Positions 9,164-17,160 are shown, counted from the stretch's first letter. The stretch: DNA of 64,000 bases from Marinomonas rhizomae (GCF_024397855.1 NZ_CP073343.1:620001-684000), one strand, 5' to 3'. Notes: generated from the sequence alone by a model not told the origin. A program made the numbers and translations.

Positions 9164-11698
9164 GTGCTCACCTCTCTCATTCGTTTTGTTTTTATCAGTT
9201 TTCTATTCTCCTCCATGGCTGTCTTCTCGGCAGATAATGCATCAATTTCTACTGAGCCAAGAGCTTCACAAGTTGCTCCACAACCCATATCGAACGCCCA
9301 ATTTCCCGAATGGTTGTATCGAGAACTCATGTCAATTCGCAAAGAGGTCAGTGTGCTTGATGCAACTGGAGCGTCAAAGGAGCAAATTCAAGAGTTGAAA
9401 GAACGGATTGGAAAAGTCGAAGTGAGGCTTGAAGAGTCCCAGTCACGAGTGGATGACAAGCTAGCATTACAAGGGAAGTATGTTGAAGCCATTAATGCAT
9501 CGACGGATCGTTTTGGGACACTTGCGAGTATTCTTGGGCTTGTTGCATCTATTATCGCCGTAATGTTTGGTTGGATTTCAGCAGGGAAAAAGGCCAAATC
9601 AGAAGCTAAGAAACATGTTGATGATTGGTTAGAAAGCAATAAAGCTGAGTTAGATGCTCAGTTGGCTGAAGCAAAAGAAAAAGCGAAAGAAAGCTTAGAA
9701 GGGACTTTGGAAGTCGAAATAGTCTCAGCTAAAAAACAAATAGAAGAGCTAATTCGTAGCAGTAAAGGGAAAATTGAATCAGTTGAAACGCGCGTTGAGT
9801 CTATGGAAAGTGCGGTTACAGAGCGTGTCATATCCTCTATTGGGTATAACTTAGAGAAAATAACAAAAGAAGAGCGTCAAAATATAGAAAAGCATGCAGA
9901 AAATGCTTCAACAAAAGAGGAAGTTGAAAGAACGGTTGAGGATTGGAAATCATTAGCAATTGAAGCGTACTTTAATGAATCTTTTGATAGTGCATTAAGT
10001 TATATAAACAAGGCTTTATCTGGAAAAGGGTTACTTTCAGATTTAGAAAATGCAGATTCAATTTTTTTGAAAGGTGTAATTCTCGGTGAATTGAATCTAC
10101 CCGAAGAAGCGATTGCGGTGTATGACGCGTTGCTGGAGCGATTCAAAGTCAGCGACGAACTGGCGCTACAGGAACAGGTAGCGAAAGCACTGGTAAACAA
10201 AGCCATTACGTTAGGCCAATTGAATCGTTCAGAAGAAGCGATTGCGGTGTATGACGCGTTGCTGGAACGATTCAAAGACAGCGACGAACTGGCGCTACAG
10301 GAACAGGTAGCGAAAGCACTGGTAAACAAAGCCATTACGTTAGGCCAATTGAATCGTTCAGAAGAAGCGATTGCGGTGTATGACGCCTTGCTGGAACGAT
10401 TCAAAGACAGCGACGAACTGGCGCGACAGGAACAGGTAGCGACAGCACTGGTAAACAAAGCCATTACATTAGGCCAATTGAATCGTTCAGAAGAAGCGAT
10501 TGCGGTGTATGACGCCTTGCTGGAACGATTCAAAGACAGCGACGAACTGGCGCGACAGGAACAGGTAGCGAAAGCACTGGTAAACAAAGGTGCTATGTTA
10601 GGTCAATTGGATCGTTCAGAAGAAGCGATTGCGGTGTATGACGCCTTGCTGGAACGATTCAAAGACAGCGATGAACTGGCGCTACAGGAACAGGTAGCGA
10701 AAGCACTGGTAAACAAAGCCATTACGTTAGGCCAATTGAATCGTTCAGAAGAAGCGATTACGGTGTATGACGCGTTGCTTGAACGATTCAAAGACAGCGA
10801 CGAACTGGCGCTACAGGAACAGGTAGCGAAAGCACTGGTAAACAAAGCCATTACGTTAGGCCAATTGAATCGTTCAGAAGAAGCGATTGCGGTGTATGAC
10901 GCGTTGCTGGAACGATTCAAAGACAGCGATGAACTGGCGCTACAGGAACAGGTAGCGAAAGCACTGGTAAACAAAGCCATTACGTTAGGCCAATTGAATC
11001 GTTCAGAAGAAGCGATTACGGTGTATGACGCGTTGCTTGAACGATTCAAAGACAGCGACGAACTGGCGCTACAGGAACAGGTAGCGAAAGCACTGGTAAA
11101 CAAAGCCATTACGTTAGGCCAATTGAATCGTTCAGAAGAAGCGATTGCGGTGTATGACGCGTTGCTGGAACGATTCAAAGACAGCGATGAACTGGCGCTA
11201 CAGGAACAGGTAGCGAAAGCACTGGTAAATAAAGGGATTACTTTAGGCCGATTGAATCGTTCAGAAGAAGCGATTGCGGTGTATGACGCGTTGCTAGAGC
11301 GATTCAAAGATAATGAAGAAGCCGTTATACAAAGACAAGTAGTGACTGCTTTATCTAATAAAGCTGAGCTGGTATTTCTGGTCAATGACAAAGAGCAATC
11401 GGTCAAAGCTATTCAGGAAGCCATTATTTTTATGAAAGAGGGCTATAAACAGCATAGATCAGTGATGGAAATACTGTACTGCATTATTGATGAATCGGCA
11501 GTTAGTGATGTGCTCAGCAAGATTGAAGATATCCCTGAAAGCGAAGCTATAGGATGGGGCTTTAACGAAATTCGCCCTGTTATTGAAAACTTAGAGTCTC
11601 CTCGCAAAGAACAAGCCGAAGCCTTTGCGCGTTTTTTCGAAGATCATCATGACAAAGCTAAACTAAAAGAAGAGTTAGATCAGATTTCTAATACTTGA
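9164..11698 (+). CDS. Membrane-anchored TPR-like repeat protein with ten near-identical 43-residue units
   Basis: An 844-residue protein of unknown role. The GTG at 9164 is preferred because AAGGA lies nine bases upstream and it directly opens a signal peptide (RFVFISFLFSSMAVFSA). A second hydrophobic segment (about residues 118-138, SILGLVASIIAVMFGWIS) is followed by about 150 residues of charged coiled coil. Ten units of exactly 43 residues then follow, with core EEAIAVYDALLERFK and NKAITLGQLN. The 43-residue period resembles kinesin-light-chain-type TPRs, not 34-residue ones. A non-repeat tail of about 100 residues ends the protein. It probably scaffolds partner proteins at the membrane. 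It lies between antitoxin-like genes. Confidence 0.88.
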   Translation: MLTSLIRFVFISFLFSSMAVFSADNASISTEPRASQVAPQPISNAQFPEWLYRELMSIRKEVSVLDATGASKEQIQELKERIGKVEVRLEESQSRVDDKLALQGKYVEAINASTDRFGTLASILGLVASIIAVMFGWISAGKKAKSEAKKHVDDWLESNKAELDAQLAEAKEKAKESLEGTLEVEIVSAKKQIEELIRSSKGKIESVETRVESMESAVTERVISSIGYNLEKITKEERQNIEKHAENASTKEEVERTVEDWKSLAIEAYFNESFDSALSYINKALSGKGLLSDLENADSIFLKGVILGELNLPEEAIAVYDALLERFKVSDELALQEQVAKALVNKAITLGQLNRSEEAIAVYDALLERFKDSDELALQEQVAKALVNKAITLGQLNRSEEAIAVYDALLERFKDSDELARQEQVATALVNKAITLGQLNRSEEAIAVYDALLERFKDSDELARQEQVAKALVNKGAMLGQLDRSEEAIAVYDALLERFKDSDELALQEQVAKALVNKAITLGQLNRSEEAITVYDALLERFKDSDELALQEQVAKALVNKAITLGQLNRSEEAIAVYDALLERFKDSDELALQEQVAKALVNKAITLGQLNRSEEAITVYDALLERFKDSDELALQEQVAKALVNKAITLGQLNRSEEAIAVYDALLERFKDSDELALQEQVAKALVNKGITLGRLNRSEEAIAVYDALLERFKDNEEAVIQRQVVTALSNKAELVFLVNDKEQSVKAIQEAIIFMKEGYKQHRSVMEILYCIIDESAVSDVLSKIEDIPESEAIGWGFNEIRPVIENLESPRKEQAEAFARFFEDHHDKAKLKEELDQISNT
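10097..11386 (+). repeat. Ten tandem 129-bp coding repeats
   Basis: Exactly ten consecutive 129-base units (43 codons) lie inside the TPR-like protein gene. Inner units differ at only a few bases. Units 6 and 8 share the same two markers (an A-to-T codon change and a TTGCTT variant), and unit 7 matches the first part of unit 9. This points to a recent 258-base block duplication. The first and last units are the most diverged, as expected for an array growing internally. Copy-number changes would stay in frame. Confidence 0.95.
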
Positions 11699-11699
11699 T

Positions 11700-11987
11700 T
11701 TAAGTATTATGCGATATCTTCTTCGTTGTTAAGTTAAGCTCAAAACCACAAGCATGGGCATATTTTAATAATGTTGCCCAGCTCGGGTTGGCGTTGCCGC
11801 GTTCTAATCTACTGATGTTGCTTTTTTGAGTATGCATGCGTTTTGCCAGCTGTTCTTGAGTTAATCCCGCTTGGGCTCGCATAGAAAGCAATTGATCAAT
11901 GAACTCGAATTCATTTTCAAGTCGTTCATATTCCATACGAACTTCTGTGTTAGCCAATGCCTGTTGTTTTAAGTGTTGTAGACTCAT
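11700..11987 (-). CDS. XRE-family HTH protein (HigA-like antitoxin), no toxin adjacent
   Basis: A 95-residue protein. The ATG at 11987 follows a strong GGGGGAG ribosome site; the TTG one codon earlier is not needed. An N-terminal helix is followed by an XRE HTH (LTQEQLAKRMHTQKSNISRLERGNANPSWATLLKYAHACG) and a short C-terminal strand ELNLTTKK, the layout of HigA-type antitoxins. These normally pair with a RelE/HigB toxin, but neither side carries one. It is convergent with the TPR gene (one base between stops) and divergent from trpR. Confidence 0.82.
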   Translation of the reverse strand: MSLQHLKQQALANTEVRMEYERLENEFEFIDQLLSMRAQAGLTQEQLAKRMHTQKSNISRLERGNANPSWATLLKYAHACGFELNLTTKKISHNT

Positions 11988-12003
11988 CAACTCCCCCTAT
12001 CTT

Positions 12004-12021
12004 GTTATCTTAAATGATAAC
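12004..12021 (-). promoter_or_regulatory. Candidate operator of the HigA-like gene
   Basis: GTTATC and GATAAC form a perfect six-base inverted repeat around a six-base spacer, 17 bases before the start codon. It is suited to autorepression by the encoded HTH protein. Confidence 0.45.
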
Positions 12022-12050
12022 CTCTCTTTTGATTTTTTCACTCTATGCAG

Positions 12051-12087
12051 TTGCTTTAAAAAACAAAAAATATTACTGTACTAGTAC
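12051..12087 (+). promoter_or_regulatory. trpR promoter with TrpR operator
   Basis: A sigma70-like promoter with TTGCTT (12051-12056), 17 bases of spacing and TACTGT (12074-12079). The perfect palindrome GTACTAGTAC (12078-12087) overlaps its end. CTAGTACGC is the same as the right half of the E. coli trp operator as I recall it. The overlap with the -10 region suggests tryptophan-dependent autorepression of trpR-trpE-trpG. Confidence 0.7.
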
Positions 12088-12122
12088 GCGAATACATAAC
12101 TGTTTATCAAATAGAAGTGCCT

Positions 12123-12353
12123 ATGAAAGATTTGGTCCAGTTTTTAACCGAAGCCGGTGATGATGCGGTGTTGGAGAAGCGCTTAAAAGCCTTGCTAACA
12201 CCAAAAGAAATCAACGAGATGCAGCACAGATTACAAATTTTATCTCTGTTGGAGCAAGGCGTTCCTCAGCGAGACATTGCGAAACAATTGGGTGTGGGTA
12301 TTGCCACTGTGACCCGTGGTTCCCGAGCATTGAAGGAATTAAAAGAAATATGA
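12123..12353 (+). CDS. trpR: Trp operon repressor TrpR
   Basis: A 76-residue tryptophan repressor, shorter than E. coli TrpR (108) because the N- and C-terminal arms are reduced. The core LTPKEINEMQHRLQILSLLEQG and the HTH QRDIAKQLGVGIATVTRGSRALK are closely TrpR-like. The dimeric protein binds trp operators when loaded with L-tryptophan. The ATG at 12123 is preferred over the GTG at 12117. Its stop overlaps the trpE start (ATGA), so it leads the operon and probably regulates itself and trpEG through the operator just upstream. Confidence 0.93.
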   Translation: MKDLVQFLTEAGDDAVLEKRLKALLTPKEINEMQHRLQILSLLEQGVPQRDIAKQLGVGIATVTRGSRALKELKEI

Positions 12354-13768
12354 GTTCATACAATAAAAAGCCGCAGCGCATCACGCTGCCGCGTAAGCCT
12401 AAGTACGTCACCATCAGTTCTGCCTGTGATTTTTTTGACTTGTTCAAGAAGGTCGAGAAGCGTTTTGATAACTGTTTTATGTTGGAATCCCTTGGTGAAG
12501 AGAGCTTTATTTCCCGCCATTCGATTATTGGCTTTGATCCTGAAAAATTGATCTGGGCCGAAGGCAAGCAGCTGTTTATCCAAGAGCGTGACGGCAGCAC
12601 GGAATCTTATGAATCCGACAATCCGTATTACTTACTGCGCGATATCGTGCCGCAGAATATTTTGTCCCGCGGTTTTGCTGGTGGTTTAACGGGTTATATC
12701 GGTTACGACAGCATGAACTATTTCGAGCCGACCTTGGATCTGCAATCGAGCGAAATGTTCGATGCCTTCCGTTTTGGTTTGTACAAAGATGGTCTGATTT
12801 TGGACAAGATGACAGGCGAAGTTTTTTACTTCTACTATGAAGACGAGTCTGGTGATGCAAACCGTGTGGACTTGGTGAACGCCATGATGGCGGAACCAAC
12901 GCCAGAAAATGGCCCATTTGTGGTGACGCCTGCGGGCGAGTCCATGAGTAAGAGCGATCATGCGGATGCGGTTGCCAAGGTGAAGCAAGACATCATAGAA
13001 GGTAAGATCTTCCAGTGCGAAGTGGGCTTCAAAAAATGGTTCGACATGGAAGGCGACACCATCAATTTGTACGAGCAATTGCGTGAAGTGAACCCATCGC
13101 CGCAAATGTATTACATCAAGTTTGGTGAGCAAAAAGTCATTGGCGCGAGCCCAGAGTTGTTGTTCCGAGTGCGCCAAGGGGAAATGGAAACCTTCCCATT
13201 AGCAGGAACGGCGAAGCGTGGTAAAGACGCCGCTGAAGATACGGCGTTTGCTCGTGCTTTGTTGAACGATCCGAAAGAAATTGCTGAGCACAATATGATT
13301 GTCGATCTGCATCGTAACGACATTGGCCGCGTTGCGCGATTCGGTACGGTAAAAGTGCGCAGCTTGATGGATATCAAACGTTTCAGTCACGTTCAGCATA
13401 TTTCCAGTGAAATTGTCGGCATCATGGCGGAAGAGCACGATATGTTCTCTGCTTTGGCAAGTAACTTCCCAGCGGGAACTTTGACGGGCGCACCGAAAAT
13501 TGAAGCGATGAAAATCATCGATGATTTGGAAAACGACGGTCGTGGTCCTTACGGCGGTGCGGTGGGTCAGTTCTCTTTCAATGGCGATTGTATGTTTGCG
13601 ATTCCAATTCGTACTGTGTTTGCCAAGGGTAATAAGGCCTACGTGCAAACTTGTGGCGGTAACGTGTATGACTCCAATGCCGAAGACGAATACGAAGAAA
13701 TTCAACGCAAATTTGCTGGCACTAAACGTGTGCTAGACAGCTTCGCGCCAAAAGCTAATCAGGAGTAA
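12350..13768 (+). CDS. trpE: Anthranilate synthase component I (TrpE), atypical subfamily
   Basis: A 472-residue chorismate-utilising enzyme that with TrpG makes anthranilate from chorismate. It shows FMLESLGEE (near residue 43, the LLES tryptophan-binding element), FPLAGTAKRG, VDLHRNDIGRV, FPAGTLTGAPK and GPYGGAVGQFSF. Several positions depart from the usual enzyme: IFQCEVGFKKW replaces IFQVVLSQR-like text, and the His in DLHRND is unusual. It may be a diverged or acquired TrpE rather than the housekeeping one, but PabB is unlikely given the trpR and trpG partners. Confidence 0.88.
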   Translation: MSSYNKKPQRITLPRKPKYVTISSACDFFDLFKKVEKRFDNCFMLESLGEESFISRHSIIGFDPEKLIWAEGKQLFIQERDGSTESYESDNPYYLLRDIVPQNILSRGFAGGLTGYIGYDSMNYFEPTLDLQSSEMFDAFRFGLYKDGLILDKMTGEVFYFYYEDESGDANRVDLVNAMMAEPTPENGPFVVTPAGESMSKSDHADAVAKVKQDIIEGKIFQCEVGFKKWFDMEGDTINLYEQLREVNPSPQMYYIKFGEQKVIGASPELLFRVRQGEMETFPLAGTAKRGKDAAEDTAFARALLNDPKEIAEHNMIVDLHRNDIGRVARFGTVKVRSLMDIKRFSHVQHISSEIVGIMAEEHDMFSALASNFPAGTLTGAPKIEAMKIIDDLENDGRGPYGGAVGQFSFNGDCMFAIPIRTVFAKGNKAYVQTCGGNVYDSNAEDEYEEIQRKFAGTKRVLDSFAPKANQE

Positions 13769-13775
13769 GGGAAGC

Positions 13776-14438
13776 ATGAAAGTTTATATTATCGACAACT
13801 ACGATTCCTTCACTTACAACCTGTATCAGTTTATTGGTGAAGTATTAGAAACCGAAAAAAGCCGTGGTGAAATCGACGCTTTTGAGGTGATTGTCAAGCG
13901 TAACGATGAAGTGACGTTGGATGACATTCGTGCCGCCGCGCCAGATCGTATTATCATTTCCCCCGGCCCAGGTTCACCAGACGACAAGGCTTACTTTGGT
14001 GTGTGTGCTGACGTGATTCTGGAATTCGGCAAAACCATTCCATTAATGGGCGTTTGCTTGGGTATGCAGGGTATTTGTCATGTATTTGGCGGCAAGGTAG
14101 TCAAAGCGCCATTGCCAATGCACGGTAAAACCAGCCCGATTACCCACAACGGCGAAGGTATTTTTCATGACATTCCAGATCAACTAGAAGTCATGCGTTA
14201 TCACTCATTAATCGCCGAAGCAGAAAGCTTCCCAGATGTGTTGGAAGTAACGGCTTCTGTTGGTGAGTTAAAAGCAGCGGACTTCAAAGACATTACCACG
14301 ATTCATAAAGGTGGTAAGTTTGAACTGATGGGTGTTCGACACAAAGAATACCCAATCCAAGGCATTCAATTTCACCCAGAATCTTTCGCAACAGAAGGCG
14401 GAAAAGACCTGATCAAAAACTTCTTGTTTCAGGTTTGA
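13776..14438 (+). CDS. trpG: Anthranilate synthase component II (TrpG), glutamine amidotransferase
   Basis: A 220-residue class I glutamine amidotransferase supplying ammonia to TrpE. It begins MKVYIIDNYDSFTYNL and carries the ISPGPGSPDD block, the nucleophile motif GVCLGMQGI (Cys near residue 89) and the catalytic HPES near the C-terminus. It is some 25 residues longer than typical TrpG because of a charged insertion around residues 25-36 and extra sequence near FKDITTIHKGG. It starts seven bases after trpE and is followed by a terminator, so the operon ends without trpDCBA. Confidence 0.92.
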   Translation: MKVYIIDNYDSFTYNLYQFIGEVLETEKSRGEIDAFEVIVKRNDEVTLDDIRAAAPDRIIISPGPGSPDDKAYFGVCADVILEFGKTIPLMGVCLGMQGICHVFGGKVVKAPLPMHGKTSPITHNGEGIFHDIPDQLEVMRYHSLIAEAESFPDVLEVTASVGELKAADFKDITTIHKGGKFELMGVRHKEYPIQGIQFHPESFATEGGKDLIKNFLFQV

Positions 14439-14476
14439 TGGGTTCGAAAAGACTCGACTCTTGAAGTAATAGAAAA

Positions 14477-14510
14477 GCAGTGCTCAGTGATGGGTGCTGT
14501 TTTTTTGTTT
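14477..14510 (+). terminator. Terminator after trpG
   Basis: GCAGTGC and GTGCTGT can pair (with G-U pairs) around a short loop and are followed directly by a run of T (14500-14506). It lies just past the trpG stop and closes the trpR-trpE-trpG transcript. Confidence 0.6.
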
Positions 14511-14536
14511 AAATTATAGTCTTAAGGCTATAATTT
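14511..14536 (+). promoter_or_regulatory. 26-bp near-perfect palindrome over the promoter of the HTH gene
   Basis: AAATTATAG (14511-14519) and CTATAATTT (14528-14536) are perfect arms, and the central CTTAAG is itself palindromic, so only one base pair mismatches. The right arm contains TATAAT (14529-14534), a consensus -10 box. Binding here by the HTH protein encoded 37 bases downstream would block transcription. Confidence 0.7.
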
Positions 14537-14572
14537 ATTAAAATGGCTAACTTATAAAAGTCGAGGTGAGTA

Positions 14573-14875
14573 ATGGCTAGAACGCTTGATAAGTTAATTT
14601 CAGATCAGAAGCCTGAAATAGAAAAAAATGCCCGTAAAAAGGCGGAAGATATGGTGCTTGGCATTCATCTCGCCCAGTTGCGTGAACGTATGCAAATCAC
14701 TCAAGAAGATATGGCAAACACGCTAGGTGTGAAGCAGCCAACGATTGCAGGTATGGAGCGCAAAGGTCGAGATGTCAAATTATCTACTTTGAAGCGCTAT
14801 GTTGAAGGCGCTGGTGGCAAATTAACCGTGGATGTTGAATTGCCAGATGGCAGCCATTATGGGTTTAATTTATAA
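14573..14875 (+). CDS. XRE-family HTH protein (HigA-like antitoxin), no toxin adjacent
   Basis: A 100-residue protein. The N-terminal helices contain ARKKAEDMVLGIHLAQLRERMQITQ and an XRE HTH (EDMANTLGVKQPTIAGMERKGRDVKLSTLKRYVEGAGG). A C-terminal strand LTVDVELPDG follows, the pattern of antitoxins encoded downstream of RelE-like toxins. No toxin frame lies in the 134 bases back to trpG or in the 11 bases to the convergent gene. A strong palindrome covers its promoter, supporting autorepression. It is probably a solitary antitoxin or a host-recruited repressor. Confidence 0.83.
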   Translation: MARTLDKLISDQKPEIEKNARKKAEDMVLGIHLAQLRERMQITQEDMANTLGVKQPTIAGMERKGRDVKLSTLKRYVEGAGGKLTVDVELPDGSHYGFNL

Positions 14876-14885
14876 GGCAGTGTAA

Positions 14886-15080
14886 CTATAAGTTCTTATT
14901 CCTAGCACGAACTTTTGCCTTAAAATCTTCCATCTGAGCGTTGGCTTCTTCGTTTGACACAAATACAGCAAGGCCGTTTTCCATGCGATCGAAAGCGGCG
15001 TTTATTTGCTGTATCAACCAAGTATCGTGAGATATTAGGTCATCTCTCTTATCCGCTTCAAATGTCATTTTAGATGCCAT
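14886..15080 (-). CDS. Small PaaA2/StbD-like antitoxin protein
   Basis: A 64-residue acidic/basic helical protein. HDTWLIQQINAAFDRMENGLAVFVSNEEANAQMEDFKAKVRARNK resembles the short antitoxins of the PaaA2/stability-determinant type, which normally precede a ParE/RelE toxin. No toxin follows: the downstream gene is convergent after ten bases. Its ribosome site AAGGAG lies within the last codons of the elyC gene, so translation is coupled to it. The family call is from pattern memory and is only moderately sure. Confidence 0.7.
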   Translation of the reverse strand: MASKMTFEADKRDDLISHDTWLIQQINAAFDRMENGLAVFVSNEEANAQMEDFKAKVRARNKNL

Positions 15081-15083
15081 TGC

Positions 15084-15824
15084 TTACTCCTTAATCCATT
15101 GCCAAGTGCGTCCGAGCCATTCGTAAAAAGCGCGTTGGCTTTTGTAGTTGGCCGTGGCGTCGATTTGCCAGTCGCTTTTTTCTGACCCTAAATACAGAGC
15201 CGGTGCGGGAATAATGTTGATGCCGGCTTTTTCGAAGAAGATAGACGCACGTTTTAGATGTGACGCTTCGGTGACTAGCGCGGCTCGTTTTCCTTCTAGG
15301 TAGGGTTTCATGCTGTTGGCTTCCTCTTCTGTGTCTTTGGCAAGAGGGAAGGCTCTAATTCTATTGGGTTGTACGCCTAGTTCTATGGCTGCTCTGCGCA
15401 TGACTTTTGCGTGCGCTTCGGTCATTTCACCCGAATAACCGGAAACAAATAACTGGGCGTTTGGATTGGCTTTTAGGATGCGCAAACCTTCTTCGAGGCG
15501 GAATAGGGCACTGTTGCCTAGCGCCATTACTGTTGGGGTATTACTTAAATCTTTGTGGCCACTGCCAAGCACGATAACCACATCCACGGGTTGCTCAATA
15601 TCAAATACAGAATAGTCGTGTTCTACCGTTGCAATGAGTTTATTAGCAACAGGATTCCAGCTAGTTAATCCCAACATTAAGATGCCGCATAACAAGAAAA
15701 ACTTGGCGACCTTAGGTCGTTTTTTTATCAGCAAGAACGCGAGGCACATAGCCAGCAAAGAGAGAGGAATTGGCATAAGCATCATGCCTATGATTTTCTT
15801 AAGGTAAAAAAGAACAATGCCCAC
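15084..15824 (-). CDS. elyC: Envelope biogenesis factor ElyC (DUF218/YdcF family)
   Basis: A 246-residue inner-membrane protein. Two N-terminal hydrophobic segments (about residues 8-32 and 40-55) precede a periplasmic DUF218 domain with VDVVIVLGSGH, NPNAQLFVSGYSGEMTEA, PLAKDTEEEA and LVTEASHLKRASIFFEKAG. The layout and many blocks (KDTEEEA, ASHL-RA-IFF, the LGRTWQWIKE end) match E. coli ElyC (259 residues), which affects peptidoglycan and lipid-carrier homeostasis. A short antitoxin-like gene follows after three bases. SanA is excluded by the two-helix start. Confidence 0.85.
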   Translation of the reverse strand: MGIVLFYLKKIIGMMLMPIPLSLLAMCLAFLLIKKRPKVAKFFLLCGILMLGLTSWNPVANKLIATVEHDYSVFDIEQPVDVVIVLGSGHKDLSNTPTVMALGNSALFRLEEGLRILKANPNAQLFVSGYSGEMTEAHAKVMRRAAIELGVQPNRIRAFPLAKDTEEEANSMKPYLEGKRAALVTEASHLKRASIFFEKAGINIIPAPALYLGSEKSDWQIDATANYKSQRAFYEWLGRTWQWIKE

Positions 15825-15971
15825 AGAGCTATCTCTTTAATTATGTCGTTTTAGAATGCTGAGATGATAAAGGAGTCTGCTTTTCCCTCAAAGAAATCTA
15901 TTAAATTTTGTTTTTCAGATTGTTTTGTCGGTATTATTTTGACTTTAAGTTTTTAACGTTAAGGATGCGTC

Positions 15972-16436
15972 ATGTTTTCCATTCGCCCTGCCGATTTTCC
16001 ACAAGACAATGATTGTGTGTTAGCTATCTTTCGTGAGTATATTTCGTCGGCACCAGTAAGCTTGGACTACCAATTGAATGAGCAAGAGTTTGTTGCTCTG
16101 GATGGTAAATACTCGCTTCCCAATGGCGTGGTGTTACTTATCTGGAAAGATAATAAAGTGGTTGGCTGTGGCGCCTTTCGTCGAGTTGATGCTGCTGTTT
16201 GTGAAATGAAGCGAGTCTATGTTCGCCCAACAGAACGCGGCCATCAATTAGGCGAGAAGCTAGTCATTGCACTAATGTCTTGTGCGAAGAAAAATGGTTA
16301 TCAACGTATGTGTTTGGATGTCTTGGCGGATTTTGACACCGCAAGACGTTTGTATGTTCGTTTGGGTTTTGAGCCTTGTGATCCAGTCAGTTACAACCCA
16401 ATTCCGGGGACGCACTTTTTAGGATGTGATTTGTAA
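15972..16436 (+). CDS. GNAT-family N-acetyltransferase
   Basis: A 154-residue acetyltransferase. The acetyl-CoA-binding motif region reads MKRVYVRPTERGHQLGEKLVIALM (R/Q-x-x-G-x-G/A region), followed by the C-terminal strand-helix GYQRMCLDVLADFDTARRLYVRLGFEPC. It starts at the ATG after AAGGATG. It should transfer an acetyl group to an amine on a small molecule or protein; the acceptor is unknown. It is a single gene with its own AT-rich promoter region. Confidence 0.88.
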   Translation: MFSIRPADFPQDNDCVLAIFREYISSAPVSLDYQLNEQEFVALDGKYSLPNGVVLLIWKDNKVVGCGAFRRVDAAVCEMKRVYVRPTERGHQLGEKLVIALMSCAKKNGYQRMCLDVLADFDTARRLYVRLGFEPCDPVSYNPIPGTHFLGCDL

Positions 16437-16530
16437 CTTGTGTCTCGGTCTGTTTTTTTACGAGGTTAAACATTGATCTTTGCTGTCGGCTATGGATTGA
16501 TAGAGATCTATTTAATAAGGAGAAAGCTCT

Positions 16531-17160
16531 ATGTCGATTGAAGTTTGGCTCGCTTTTGTTGTCGCGTCTATTACCATGTTGGTCATTCCTGGACCAACTA
16601 TTTTGGCTGTGATTGCGAATTCTGTAGCCCATGGTCGACGAGCGAATATCCCTTTGGTGGTTGGTGTGGCGCTGGGAGATTCCACCGCGTTATTAGCTTC
16701 TTTAGTTGGATTAGGGGCTTTGTTTTCTGTGTCGGCTTTTTGGTTTACTGTGGTGAAGGGGATTGGTGGCTTATATCTTTTGTATTTGGGGATTAAGTTA
16801 CTTAGGTCTGGTACATCACCAATGAAGATTCCTTCATCTGATAAACTTACTTCAAAATGGCGCCTCTTTTTAAATACTTACATTGTGACGACTTTGAATC
16901 CAAAGGGTATTATCTTTTTCGTGGCCTTCTTGCCACAATTTGTTTCTCACCAAGGGAATACAACAGAACAACTTTTCATTTTAGCAGTGACTTTTGTGAT
17001 GTTAGCGACCTTGTCAGCTTCTACCTATGCTTTTTTTGCGCTCAGAGCACGTACGCTGCTTTCTTCCGAAAAAGCTATGCGTGGCTTTAATCTAGCTGGT
17101 GGTTCTTTGATGTCGATAGCTGGAATTTGGGCGTTATTCGCTAAACGTACCGTGTCTTAA
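16531..17160 (+). CDS. LysE/RhtB-family amino-acid exporter
   Basis: A 209-residue membrane protein with six hydrophobic segments. The N-terminal MLVIPGPTILAVIANSVAHGRRANIPLVVGVALGD is the RhtB/LysE signature (xxPGPxx followed by a G-x-x-G helix), and LNPKGIIFFVAFLPQFV is the second family block. It exports amino acids or similar metabolites using the proton gradient. It is preceded by AAGGAGAAAG and is 17 bases from the SGNH hydrolase start, so the two may be co-transcribed. The substrate is unknown. Confidence 0.9.
   Translation: MSIEVWLAFVVASITMLVIPGPTILAVIANSVAHGRRANIPLVVGVALGDSTALLASLVGLGALFSVSAFWFTVVKGIGGLYLLYLGIKLLRSGTSPMKIPSSDKLTSKWRLFLNTYIVTTLNPKGIIFFVAFLPQFVSHQGNTTEQLFILAVTFVMLATLSASTYAFFALRARTLLSSEKAMRGFNLAGGSLMSIAGIWALFAKRTVS

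Noticed and set aside
10097..11386. Regular repeats suggesting a CRISPR array
   Set aside because: The units are contiguous coding repeats of 129 bases without spacers, and there are no cas genes.
10000..11406. Long minus-strand open frames (195 and 267 codons) across the TPR array
   Set aside because: They are antisense shadows of the 129-base repeats: the same bias in every unit keeps the reverse frame open. They have no ribosome site and a low-complexity Ser/Ala/Asn composition.
15084..15824. SanA as an alternative name for the DUF218 protein
   Set aside because: The two N-terminal helices and the LGRTWQWIKE end are ElyC-like; SanA has one helix and a different C-terminus.
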